Positions 35,154 to 45,492 of a stretch of 64,000 nucleotides of DNA are shown piece after piece (the first letter of the stretch is position 1; each line of letters opens with the position of its first letter). A program made the translations under genes and the position numbers. The DNA comes from Branchiostoma floridae (taxonomy: Eukaryota; Chordata; Leptocardii; Amphioxiformes; Branchiostomatidae). The stretch lies in NCBI RefSeq assembly GCF_000003815.2, contig NC_049987.1, forward strand, positions 13,707,075 through 13,771,074, written 5' to 3'. The notes under the pieces are model-generated. The model was not told the origin of the DNA, did not search any database, and was given only the letters and a program-made list of their open reading frames with translations.

Positions 35154-35792
35154 TCACAGTCGATAAGGGTACTCCGCCAGGAAGCTCTTGAGGGGTTTCG
35201 GTAGCGGAAGTTTGTCCTGTTCTCCCTCGGAAGTCTGCTTGTGAATCACCGTACGGCACAGGTGTTGCAGCGGGGGGACCTTCCCTCTGAGCGGCCGGGC
35301 CAGTTTGACCGGTACCTCGCGTCTCCCGTTCGGCTCCAACCAGAAATGTTGCGCGTTTTCCTCCTCCGACTGCTTCACATAGTAGTCCACTAATTTCACC
35401 ACGCAGTCGAATTCTGGCGTGTCGGATTTTTTGTCCGAGTCTAGTCTGAATTTCCCGTCCTCGGTGTAGTGTATCCTGACACTGGTCGGTCCCCGGGGAG
35501 TTTTGACACTCAAGCTGAAGAGATGAGCCGAGTTCTCGCTGTCCCGGACCAGGAATGCACCGTCTTCTTTAGTCCTGAGTACGGCCTTGGATTGTCCAGC
35601 CGTCAGTGCGCCCCAATACCATCCACAGGCCTCCAGTGTTGCTATAGTGTTGGCTAGCCGCCGTAGGTCAAAGTAGCTACTTCTCCTTTTGGCGACGAGA
35701 ACACCATTGGGCGCTGAGCCTACAGTCATCTTGGTCGTTCCTGTCGTTTCTACGTCGGTAGTACTGGTAGCTATGGTGAGAGAGTCAAGCAT
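35154..35792 (-). CDS. SOCS-like gene B: SH2 + SOCS box protein, CISH/SOCS2 type
   Basis: Paralogue of gene A, 212 residues in a single exon on the same strand about 9 kb away: a tandem duplicate. SH2 runs from GWYWG (residues 57-61), with the phosphotyrosine-binding arginine in FLVRDS (83). The SOCS box has LQHLCRTVI (from 175) and LPLPKP..LAEYPYRL. As in the family generally, it should bind phosphotyrosine on activated receptors and recruit Elongin B/C-Cullin-5. The SH2 core is identical in protein and 96% identical in DNA to gene A, whereas leader and SOCS box differ at many positions. The start at 35792 (MLDS) aligns with gene A. The frame continues open for 70 further codons to 36002 but without an ATG, so a non-AUG extension or a spliced leader is possible but unsupported. 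Confidence 0.9.
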   Translation of the reverse strand: MLDSLTIATSTTDVETTGTTKMTVGSAPNGVLVAKRRSSYFDLRRLANTIATLEACGWYWGALTAGQSKAVLRTKEDGAFLVRDSENSAHLFSLSVKTPRGPTSVRIHYTEDGKFRLDSDKKSDTPEFDCVVKLVDYYVKQSEEENAQHFWLEPNGRREVPVKLARPLRGKVPPLQHLCRTVIHKQTSEGEQDKLPLPKPLKSFLAEYPYRL

Positions 35793-35980
35793 TGTACGCC
35801 GGGGTCGTAGAGATCTTCTTACGGCCCCTGCTACAACGTCTCCCGAAGTAGAGAGAAAAGGCCCACGGTAACCTGACCGCTTCTCTTCTCGTGGTGGTCT
35901 CTGCGACCTGTTCGTTGCTGCGTCCGGCGCTGACTGAGTGAAAGGTCGACACCACCCTAGCTCACTGAACACGAATGGGC

Positions 35981-36028
35981 TTCTCGAGAAATCCCTCCTC
36001 AAAGTGTAGTCATATCCGCTTCTGCGAA
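35981..36028. promoter_or_regulatory. STAT-type sites upstream of SOCS-like gene B
   Basis: TTCTCGAGAA (35981-35990, four-base spacer) and TTCTGCGAA (36020-36028, three-base spacer) lie 190-240 bp 5' of the start codon. Their position, between the start codon and the CArG/CRE pair, is like that in gene A. Confidence 0.5.
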
Positions 36029-36118
36029 TACACGCGCCCTTATTGTGTCACTGGCTGTCAGGCACTGACTCACATTATGCAAGTGAAGGGGCCGGTCAGT
36101 GGTTGAACCAAAAAGTTT

Positions 36119-36167
36119 CCTTATAAGGAAAATAGGCTCCGCCCACTGACGTCAAGTACCCGGAAGC
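36119..36167. promoter_or_regulatory. CArG/TATA-like box, GC box, CRE and ETS-like site of SOCS-like gene B
   Basis: CCTTATAAGG (36119-36128), GGCTCCGCCC (36135-36144), palindromic TGACGTCA (36147-36154) and CCCGGAAGC (36159-36167) are packed within 50 bp. On the gene's strand they read ETS, CRE, GC box, then TTATAA, a plausible core promoter with transcription starting near 36090. Confidence 0.55.
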
Positions 36168-36199
36168 AACTTTCGTTCCTGTACTTAGAAGCAGCACTG

Positions 36200-37874
36200 C
36201 GTGACGTTACCTTAGTAGCACTGGTGTTTGAATAAGCATACGTTAGACTTGGACAACTTTCAAGTGGCATGGAGAAATACCTTGAAAAGTATGTTACGTT
36301 TGCAAAGGAACTGAGGTAAAAGGAAAAGAGTTACGTGAATGCAATTCAATTCATTGTGTGCTTTTGGGCATGGAGAAATATCTCACGTTTGCCAAACGGC
36401 CTTGTTAATTGATTCGGAACTTGCAAGGTCTTGAATATTGTATAATGTTACATGTTATTTGCGCGTGATTTGTAAATTGGACTCTTTAATCTATTGCTTT
36501 CTTATAATTTCTCGTCTTAAATGTATTGACGTAATAATGAACGTTATGCAGGTGACGTCTTCGTAAATCACTCTTAATTTACACCCATGTAAACAACTAT
36601 TTACCATTACATATTGCTTCTTCCTGTGTTGGAAACACACCTACGCACACGGTATACGTAATTATGGTGTTCGCAAACTGAGATCAAGAGGAAGTTCAGA
36701 CTAATGTAAGATGCGAGCTCACTATTCAGTGTTAAACACCTAGTACCTGTTTTTTGCAACATTTAGAACTCTTTTCTAGTGCTCTAACTTTTGTAACAAT
36801 TCGCCTGCTCATGAATGCACAACATCGACTAAGCAGACATACATCCACACAGATTCAGACTACGTGAAAATTCCGCGGTAGGCATTAACCACCAAACCAC
36901 CCATGTGTGTGGCACAATCATACTATAGTAGTTCTATGTAACATTACGCTTTCACCCTGTGTGATGTGAATCATGATGCAACCTGTTTTTTTTTTCAAGA
37001 ATCTTTATCATAAAGACACAAGAGAGAGAGCGTCGGAGGGAAGCAAACAGAGAGGTCGAGTTTGTTTACGTGTGTTTACTGGAGGGGGCAGCTAGGTGTC
37101 TTGTGAAGTTATGTGTTTATGTACATTTTTGTATTTGTACTGTTGGTACGAATAAAGGTGTGGTACTTTAATTACTAGTATGATACATGCAGTATCCGTT
37201 CTCTCCTAATTTTAGTTGATACAAGTAATGACAGTGTCTTCTCATCCCTTCCATTTCCGGACAATACGTACCGATGTGGGCGGGACGGTCAGTAGTAAGA
37301 CATTCCAACCAACCAAATCATGCCATACTGACACAGCTGCTTTGTTCAGGGACAACAAATAGAATCATTGTGGAAGATTCCTGGAAACGTTTATTTTCAT
37401 CTTTTCTTTTTCTGTCAATTTATTTGTTTAGTTTAAGTTGTCTCTCTTAAGTTTCCTCGCTTATTCAAGCTCTCTCTGCAACATTTACTTTACTCATCTT
37501 ACTTACTATCGAGGGCTGCTAGATTCTTCAAAAGAAGACAATCGTCATTTTCTCCATCGTGTTTTGAATTTTTGTAGAACTCAAACTGTACGAATATTTT
37601 TTGACGCTGTTTATCGTTCAAAGTTAATCCTCCAATCGATATGATCGAAGGACAAACGAACCTTTACAACCACCTGTAAGACCCAAGGGGGTCACTTGCA
37701 GGTTTGTGTGTATTATGTTGGGTTCAATACTTTTCAGTTGACGAAAGATCGTTATGAGATGGAAATAATGCAGTCGACTTAAGGATTAAGTAACATATTT
37801 CCAAGCGAGCATTAGGCAGAAAAACGTCAATATGTACTATAGAAGAACTACAACCAGCTTGAATGGTGGAGACG
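36200..37874. other. Intergenic, nothing recognised
   Basis: No gene or repeat is supported upstream of SOCS-like gene B. Confidence 0.4.
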
Positions 37875-37881
37875 ATGCGAT

Positions 37882-37918
37882 CAAGGAGGTTAAAAAAACG
37901 GTCCTTTTAACCCCCTTG
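37882..37918. mobile_element. 37-bp palindromic insertion with 7-bp target duplication
   Basis: CAAGGAGGTTAAAA at the left is inverted as TTTTAACCCCCTTG at the right, with a 9-base loop. It is flanked by ATGCGAT at 37875-37881 and 37919-37925. The second copy of the surrounding tandem repeat holds a single ATGCGATAAATG at 38716 without the insertion. Confidence 0.65.
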
Positions 37919-39650
37919 ATGCGATAAATGACAGAAAGAACAGTGCTGACAAAGCCGTACGTAACAAGGAGAAAACTTGGCGCTTTCCAGTGTGGGATAC
38001 GGCTGATGAGTAATTATAAAGAAACGAATATCCGGTCAGTCAAACATGTCAAATCCAAGAAAAGGAACTGCAAAATCTATCACTGGAGCGGACTGGATAT
38101 AAAGCAGTTCGCATTTCTTTTTTTCGGAACAAACTTTTCCCCGAAGGCTGTTTGCGATTTTAAGAAAAGAGCAGAACAAAGCAATGGGCGTGTCAGTCAG
38201 AAAAGCACAGTCGGAAACAACCGACAGGTTGTATGAGTAACAAACTGCACAATTGACTATAATGCTCCGAATCGGTAACATTATACTATGTAACAATAAA
38301 CAGAATTCACCAGTTCCACGTATCAGTTCAATTGTTTAACTATATAACAAGTTAGGTCACTTTTAGAGTAGTGTTAGAAGTCGCGAGTCCGAACAATGCT
38401 TTATTAGCGACGCTCAAAGCATGGGCGAGCCTTACAGTGCAGTTTTTTTGTGCACTTTGCGAATATTCCAGTGTTTCTATACTCTTTTTCAAATACAAAT
38501 TTGTTGCTTTTGGAAAGATATGTAGCGGGAATACAATTCAGCTGACAGTGCTGCTCGTTATTCCAATCTTACCAGTTCTATCAATCATAATCATATTATT
38601 AATCAGTAAATGGACAAAGAGGATGAGTCACTTTAAGCAGACGAATTACATGAGGCTATACGTTAACCGACTAAAGTCAGTGGTCGCGCGGCCTAGGCAA
38701 CATTGTATGGTAGCTATGCGATAAATGCCAGAAAGAACAGGCATGACAACGCCCTAAGCGACACCGATAGGTAAAGAGAAGAAAACTTGACGCTTTCCAG
38801 TGTGGGATACGGCTGATTCGTAGTATTAGAGAAGAGGCGAATCTCCGGTCATCTCTTATTTTTGTCAAATCCAAGAAAAAGAACCGCAAAAAAATGTGTC
38901 ACTGGAGCGGACTGAATACAAACCGGTTCGCATTTCTTTTGTTCAGTACTTTTTCCCCGTACTCGCCCGTAGGCTGTTTGGGATTTTAAGAAAAGAGAAG
39001 AACAAAGCAAAGGGCGTGTCAGTCAGAAAATCACAGTCCAAAACAACCGACAGGTGTTGTGAGTAACGAACTGCACAATAGATCGAGTTTGATGGTCCGA
39101 ATCGGTAACATTATAGACTACAGTACGTCAAACCTGCCCAAGTCGACCACCCGGGGGACCGGGAAAAAGCGGTCGATTTGGACAGGTGGTCGGTTAGAAG
39201 TGTATCGACTCACAACATGCCCAATGCATAGTATAAATGGTTTCCGTTGTGTTTCATGGCAAATAGGGAGTAGGCACTATGTAACGACAGACTTAATTAG
39301 GCAGTAGGTTACTAGAAGTCAGTTTTATTGGCGACGCTCTCAGGCGGCGAGCCTTCTAGTACAGTATTGTGTGCGAATATCGCAAATATCTCAGAATTTT
39401 TTCTTTTCTTTAATGGTCTTTTATACTCTTTTCCAAATACAGAATAAACAAAAGTAGAATGCTTCAAATTCTGGTATAGTAGGTCTGTTGCTTTTGTAAA
39501 GATGTGCAGCAGAAATACATTTCCACCGATTGGTGCTCATTATCTCAGTCTTACCAATAAATCAAGATCAGTAAGCAGTCGAAGACAAATTACACGAGGC
39601 TTAACGCTAACCGGCTAAAACCAATGATCGCGGGCCCCAGGTGACTACAG
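37919..39650. repeat. Tandem duplication of about 0.8-0.9 kb, two diverged units
   Basis: The unit starting at 37921 (GCGATAAATGACAGAAAGAA) recurs at 38718, a period of 797 bp. Shared landmarks in order include GCTTTCCAGTGTGGGATACG, CACTGGAGCGGACTG, GGCGTGTCAGTCAGAAAA and GGTCCGAATCGGTAACATTA (copy 2), later CTCTTTTTCAAATACA, GATCGCGGGCC and TTACACGAGGCT-type words. Copy 2 is longer, with an added segment at 39128-39215 containing a GGTCGACTT/AAGTCGACC-like hairpin. No long shared frame is kept, so coding function is unlikely. Confidence 0.75.
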
Positions 39651-40667
39651 CTCAAAAGAAAAGGTTCTCGAAGCTTCGTTACAACAAGCAGTTCGATTGG
39701 TCACAGGGAATAATCTAGAGATCCAGCAGCAAGTAATCTCCAATCAGACACTGGAAAAGAACATCGCAATGATACACCAGGGAAGGTTACGTTGCATACA
39801 ATTATGCAAAAATAAAATAAAAAATCTGTGTTGAACATCATAATAGGAGGGTATGGTGCCTAATTGCACCCCTCCCCGCCTTCTATTGACCAAGGCAACA
39901 AATTGGCAGTAGTGATTATTACATTTACAGGTAAACGTGTGGGTTTTTCGCAGAAGTCCCTCTATTGAGAGTGTTATTGACGTAGTAAACATTACTGACG
40001 GTCACCAAATGAGAAAACAATGCCGTCAACCGTGTCTTTGATTGTAGATCACCTGAGGTTTTTCCTGGAAGAAACATCACGTCATGTTTGTATGATCATC
40101 ACGTGTTTATCGAACTGTGTGGGCGGTGGAACGGTCGCACGGGCGATGCCGTCTTCTTGTGGACCTTTTAGATTTTAGTTTCGGTAAACCTTACAGATAG
40201 AGACACTCTATGTTGAAGTAGAAATAAAGAAATTCTCACAGATCTTTTAGCGTATAAAGTAAGTCAAAATCACCCATCGTTGCTTCGAAATAACCTAAGA
40301 ATATCGTAAAGGGTATCGATGATATTTACGGTATCTTAGTCCTCTTACACAAATATAGACAAAGAGGTATAATAGGCTCGAATACAAATGCACTAGGCTA
40401 ACATTTACTTACTCGCGGTGAACAAAACGTGTTCAAGTACACGTTCACGTGTTTGTACAGCTAGTACAGGTCTGTAAGGTGTGGCCATTGAATAGCCCTT
40501 GTATGGTGTATTTATATATATGTTTTTCTTAAAATCCAGACTACCCCGCAAACGCTGAAAAGTGCAGTTTCTTGATTTCGAATTTTTTTTATCAATACGA
40601 CAAATCATTCTGGAACCATTTCAGTTCTTCCAGCGCTTGAAACAAGCAGTTATCAAAGATAGCAATA
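39651..40667. other. Intergenic, nothing recognised
   Basis: No gene or repeat is supported. Confidence 0.4.
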
Positions 40668-40863
40668 CCAGAGGTTCCGCTGCAGTACCAAGGGAAGCCG
40701 CTAGGGGCCCAAAATCTGATAATTTCCAAGTTTTGTCACCCCCTGCTAACACACTAAATATGAAACCAACCCATCCAGCCATTCTTGAGTTATCATGTTC
40801 ACAAACACACACACGTACGCAAACACGCACACACACGCACACACACACACACACACATACACA

Positions 40864-40938
<75 letters not shown>
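40668..40938 (+). repeat. Retroelement-like tail ending in a long (CA)n microsatellite
   Basis: 40668-40800 carries GCTGCAGTACCAAGGG, AAGCCGCTAGGGGCCC and TTCTTGAGTTATCATGTTCA, words shared with 27030-27284. The CA tract at 40801-40938 follows directly. Long frames on both strands here are repeat artefacts. Confidence 0.6.
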
Positions 40939-40941
<3 letters not shown>

Positions 40942-42868
40942 CTAATAAAAATATAACCCCCTTAAATATTTCATAAAGGTAATAAGGTAGTACGTGTCTC
41001 CAATGCCAGGACAAACAATTTCCTATGTGCGTGGTCTGCAAAGAAATGACGTCAACAATGCTCTGTCGTCAGACTTCTTGCTAGAAGGGAAGTATCGGAA
41101 TGGCAAGACGTCTGCACACCTAAAAATATTCCCGCCTTTCCTCGAAGGCAAATGCCACGTTCTTTCTACGTCCATTCACGACTTCTACTGCCTCGGAAAA
41201 GAATATATATATAGGTTCTGGCGTCTGACGGTCTGACTTTTACAAAATGACGTTCTTGCTGAAAGGAAGTACCTATCGGAAATGACCAAACTCAGACGGT
41301 TATACCCCGTAAGCTATTCCTGAATTCGCCAACAAAAGGAAATGAAAACGTCAAAATGGCCAAACTAGGAAATGTGAAGGCTGAACAGTACAGCTTAAGG
41401 CTTAAAGGAAATTGGAGGTCTCCAAGCAGATGCTGGGAGAAAGATCGTATTACGGTTTTAGACTGACGGCCGGGCATTTGTGACTGTTCGTTTTCACATA
41501 TAAGCAGATGAACATATCAACAAAGGGCCAAAGTTGTGAAAGGAAAAACGGATGATGACCACATATAATCTTAAGCACTCATTATACCATAAAATATGAT
41601 GTATACATGAATGTAGGTGGCGCTTCGACGGGCGGACATAGTGCTACATGTGCTCCTCGCGGCGCCTGAATATTTACCCTTTTCTTGCCATCTTGTGTCT
41701 TAACTGTAATTCTAGATAGATCTGAAGATCTCCGCATCTATTCGGAAGGGTGTTCACTGGCTTTATAACTAGCGTTCTGTATATTTTCAAATTTTAAGTG
41801 TGGGGACTACAAACCCTTTCATAGCCTAATCTGCAGTACCGCTCCCGGCCGCCTCCAGAAAAGTGGCTAAAACGACCGTCAAATTACCAAATTTCCGTCT
41901 TTTCGGGAATTGGGAAAGCACGAAAGACTCGCAAAGGGGTTTCAAGTTATAGGCTTATTCAGCCTTGTTTGTGAAAATACGACCATTTAGATTAAGGATA
42001 ACAATATCAAAGAAATTTAAAAATGCGATATTAGATCATGATTCATGAATTGCACGTTCTCTTTACAATGGGACATCGTGTTGATTACATCTAACGTTAG
42101 CTCATGTGGATTACATCTCAATACAGCCTTGAGCTCCCAGGGAGCCCTTTGATGGATCTGGGCTGAAAGAATAAGACGTAGAAGTTAGCTTGTTACACTG
42201 TCTTCTAACTATGCAACAATGCATCCTACCCATAGGAACATTGCGTTTGTAAACTGTTATACCATTTTCTGTGTACACCTGGTATACACTACTACAGTTT
42301 TGTATGTATGTAACATTTGGCCCCAAATTGAAAATATTTTCAAGGACAAAACATTAATGTTGATACCTATACAACAACTTTTTAGTACGGCTCCCCTACA
42401 AATACTGAGGCGAAAAAAATGTATATTATAAATGTTATTAGCTTGAGTCATACATTCGGCTTTATTGGGAATGGAGAAACTTGAAAGGCTCGTATTGGGT
42501 TTACAGCTATGCGAACCTTTGGGATATATGAGGATATTTCATATTGATATTATGGTTTTACAAAACTGTTGATGCGATGGAAACTAATCGTTTCATTTTT
42601 TGTATACCCTGGGGTAAATAATTAGCACCAAAAGATCAAAATCTACAAAGAGTCTTGAGTGAAGAAAAATGTTCTTTCCGAAGACTGATTTTCAGCTACC
42701 TATCAAAATCTCAGGATTTACTCTGAGTCGATTGAATACATAGATATAAAGAAACGACCCATTCTACACATTGTACCGCAGCGCTTTTGTAAACTTTGAC
42801 GTACTTTAGGCAGTTTAAACCTATTACAAAATTGCAACCCCACGTTAGCACGCTGACTTGGCATCTGT
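40939..42868. other. Intergenic with a partial MITE arm
   Basis: 41418-41487 (CTCCAAGCAGATGCTGGGAG through GGGCATTTGTGAC) is a single-arm copy of the 17578 element. A TAACGTTA palindrome lies at 42092-42099 and a TGACGTCA at 41047-41054. No gene is supported. Confidence 0.45.
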
Positions 42869-42980
42869 ACTCTCCAAGCAGAGGAAAAATCATGACCTTT
42901 TCCTTTCATAATTTTGGTCGAAAAAAAAAATTATGAAAGGAAGGGTCACGATTTTTCCCACCAACCTCTGCTTCGAGAGT
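42869..42980. mobile_element. 112-bp palindromic MITE with imperfect 9-bp target duplication
   Basis: The ends ACTCTCCAAGCAGAGG and CCTCTGCTTCGAGAGT are inverted copies. The inner arms pair AAAAATCATGACC with GGTCACGATTTTT and TCCTTTCATAATTTT with AATTATGAAAGGA. The flanks GGCATCTGT (42860-42868) and AGCATCCGT (42981-42989) match at 7 of 9 positions. Confidence 0.75.
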
Positions 42981-43557
42981 AGCATCCGTGCATTCTCCTG
43001 GTTCAACAGGATTGGGCGTGTTTGATTGACACTTTCTATGCCTGACGTCATGTATAACGTTTCTTGCCACTGCTATGTGTGATAAAGTGTGGACACCATC
43101 CGTTTTCTCCTAACAATTGTCCATCTACTTTAATATATGGGGTTAAAATAAGGGACTGACAGAGAAGCCCGGTCGTACAAATGTTCATGTTCGACTATAC
43201 CAGTAACATTGCTTGTAACAATCTGTCATAACTTCACTTTCTCTTTCTAAAACTGGCGAAAGTCATTGCGTACGCGGATGTCACCCACGAAGTCAAGTTT
43301 AACCTAATTAATATTCATGATAAAAACATTTCAATTAGGACTTTTATACTACATCCAAACTAAATCATACTGCAGTAATATTGTTGATCGTTAGTCAGTG
43401 CTTTTGAACAATGAAACATTGGAGTGACATTTAGAATATATACCGTTATGATAGCCTTTATGTCATGTTAAGGAAAATATGTTTGTTACTCATAGTTTTT
43501 CCTTAGAACTAACAGTTGGAAGTATCATATAGCGACTTTCTACCAACTGTTTTATGA
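42981..43557. other. Intergenic, 5' flank of the 43.6-kb LINE
   Basis: No endonuclease-coding remains are recognised upstream of the reverse transcriptase. A TGACGTCA palindrome lies at 43043-43050. Confidence 0.4.
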
Positions 43558-45492
43558 TATTGTAGGATATACGCAGTAAGACCTCCTCCCCTTCACCGGA
43601 TCTGCTGTGCACGGGACGTCAAAGAAATAAAGTCAATGGCCAACATGAGGAAAACCAACGCTACAATCAACGTGGAAGGAATTCCTGCCAACAACACCAA
43701 GGCTATTGCAGACATCATCAACAACACACTGAGCAATATAACATGTTCTTTGCCACCCCTGAACACCAGACAATTACCAGCCTTCCTCCCTGCAAGACAA
43801 CCCCCCGAAGTAAAGGTGTGGGAGATGTACCACAAACTCCAACACGTTCGAGTCCGTAAGGCAGCCGGCCCTGACAACATTACAGGCAGACTGATCAAGG
43901 AGTTCGCTTACGAACTTAGTCACCCACTCACAATGATCCTGAATACTTCTCTGGCGGAGGGGTGTGTTCCTCGGGAATGGCACGAAGCAAACGTGATACC
44001 ACTTCCTAAAACAAACCCACCATCTTTGAGTGATCTCAGACCCATCTCACTGACCTCCCTACTGTCTAAAACATGTGAGAGCTTTATCGCCAAGTGGATT
44101 CTTGCTGACATTACCCCACACGTTGACCCCAGGCAGTTCGGAGGTATCCCTGGAAGATCAACAACTCATTGCCTTGTTGACATCTTAAATCAACTTTCCA
44201 AAACCTCAGACCAAAGAGACACTATAAGTAGTCTGGTCCTGACGGATTTTGCGAAAGCATTCGACCGCATAGATCACACAACCGCGATTTTGAGTCTGAT
44301 AGAACTGGGATGCCGACCTTCTCTTCTTCCATGGCTGAGTGACTTCCTGACTGGGAGAAAGCAACGTACCGCCTACAAGGGTTCATTGTCAGAATGGAGG
44401 ACACTGACATGTGGCCTGCCTCAAGGCACCGTCCTCGCGCCTATAGTCTTCGTCGCAGTCATCAACAGTGCAGCGAGCGACGCACGATCAGACCACTGGA
44501 AATTTGTGGATGATCTGAATATGATGGAAAGTAGACAGATTAGACAGCAATCAAACCTGCAACAAGACCTAGATGCCCTTGACGCATGGACAAGTAAAAG
44601 TCACATGCAATTGCACCCAAATAAATGCAAAGTGATGCATTTTTTCTTCAGACGAACACCTCCCCCTCTCCCTTCTCTCCAACTAGCCGGCCACACCCTC
44701 CAGGAAGTAACTGTAACAAGATTATTGGGAGTGTGGTTGCAAAGTAACTTGAAGTGGGACAGCCATGTAACCCACATGGTTAAACAAAGCGGCAAACGTC
44801 TATTCATCCTAAGACGGTTGAAGATGTTCAGAGTTCCCGAACTTGATCTAGTCACCATCTACACTTGCTACGTGCGCCCCATCTGTGAGTATGCTGTCCC
44901 TGTTTGGAATCCCGGACTTACCAAAAACCAGTCATCCCGTCTAGAGACCATCCAACGCCGTGCTTGCCGCATCATTCTGGGCAATAAGTACACTCACTAC
45001 TCAGAAGCCCTCACCCAACTCGGACTACCCACCCTTGAATCCAGGAGGGAACAACTATGCAAGAAGTTCGGACTGAAACTTCTGAAATCGGCTTTCAGAG
45101 ACTGGCTTCCCCAGTCCCGGGGTGAAGCTAGTGGTCGGCTAACGCGGACTAGCCACAAACTGAACTCTATATACGCACGAACTGAGCGCTACCGTAACAG
45201 TCCGATACCCTACATTACCACTGTATTGAATAAGGAATTGTGACCGTTAAACACGAATATTTTGTTGTTGATTTTAATGTTGATATATTATATTATATTA
45301 TGATAGATTTTAAAGATTCCTTGTCAATTTTAACGATCTTTAACCGCAATAATTGTTATGGAAATTTATTACGATGGAGTGCCCTTGAAATGTTATACTT
45401 TTAAATGGTTGTAAAGTCCGGAATCAATTCAGCCGCGGCTGCCATTTCTTGACTTGTATTATGCAATAAACCAGTATTATTATTATTATTAT
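43558..45492 (+). mobile_element. 5'-truncated LINE with an uninterrupted reverse transcriptase frame
   Basis: An open frame from 43558 (ATG at 43636) to TGA at 45243 encodes at least 535 residues of non-LTR reverse transcriptase. It includes RKAAGPDNI, LRPISLTSLLSK and QFGGIPGRST, then palm motif A in TDFAKAFD (about 44240-44265), motif B GLPQGTVLAP (about 44415-44442) and motif C FVDD (44503-44514), where most relatives have YADD. The C-terminal words LLGVWLQSNLKWDSHV and QRRACRIILG are typical of the CR1/L2/jockey assemblage. No apurinic-type endonuclease or ORF1 is present upstream, so the copy is 5'-truncated and probably immobile. The 3' UTR ends with a (TAT)n tail at 45475-45492. All catalytic aspartates are kept, suggesting a recent insertion. 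Confidence 0.85.

Noticed and set aside
35793-36002. Earlier start for SOCS-like gene B
   Set aside because: The 70 extra codons begin with TTG, contain no ATG and have no counterpart in gene A.
40621-41041. Several overlapping HTHT and CVCV frames
   Set aside because: All are translations of the CA/TG microsatellite.
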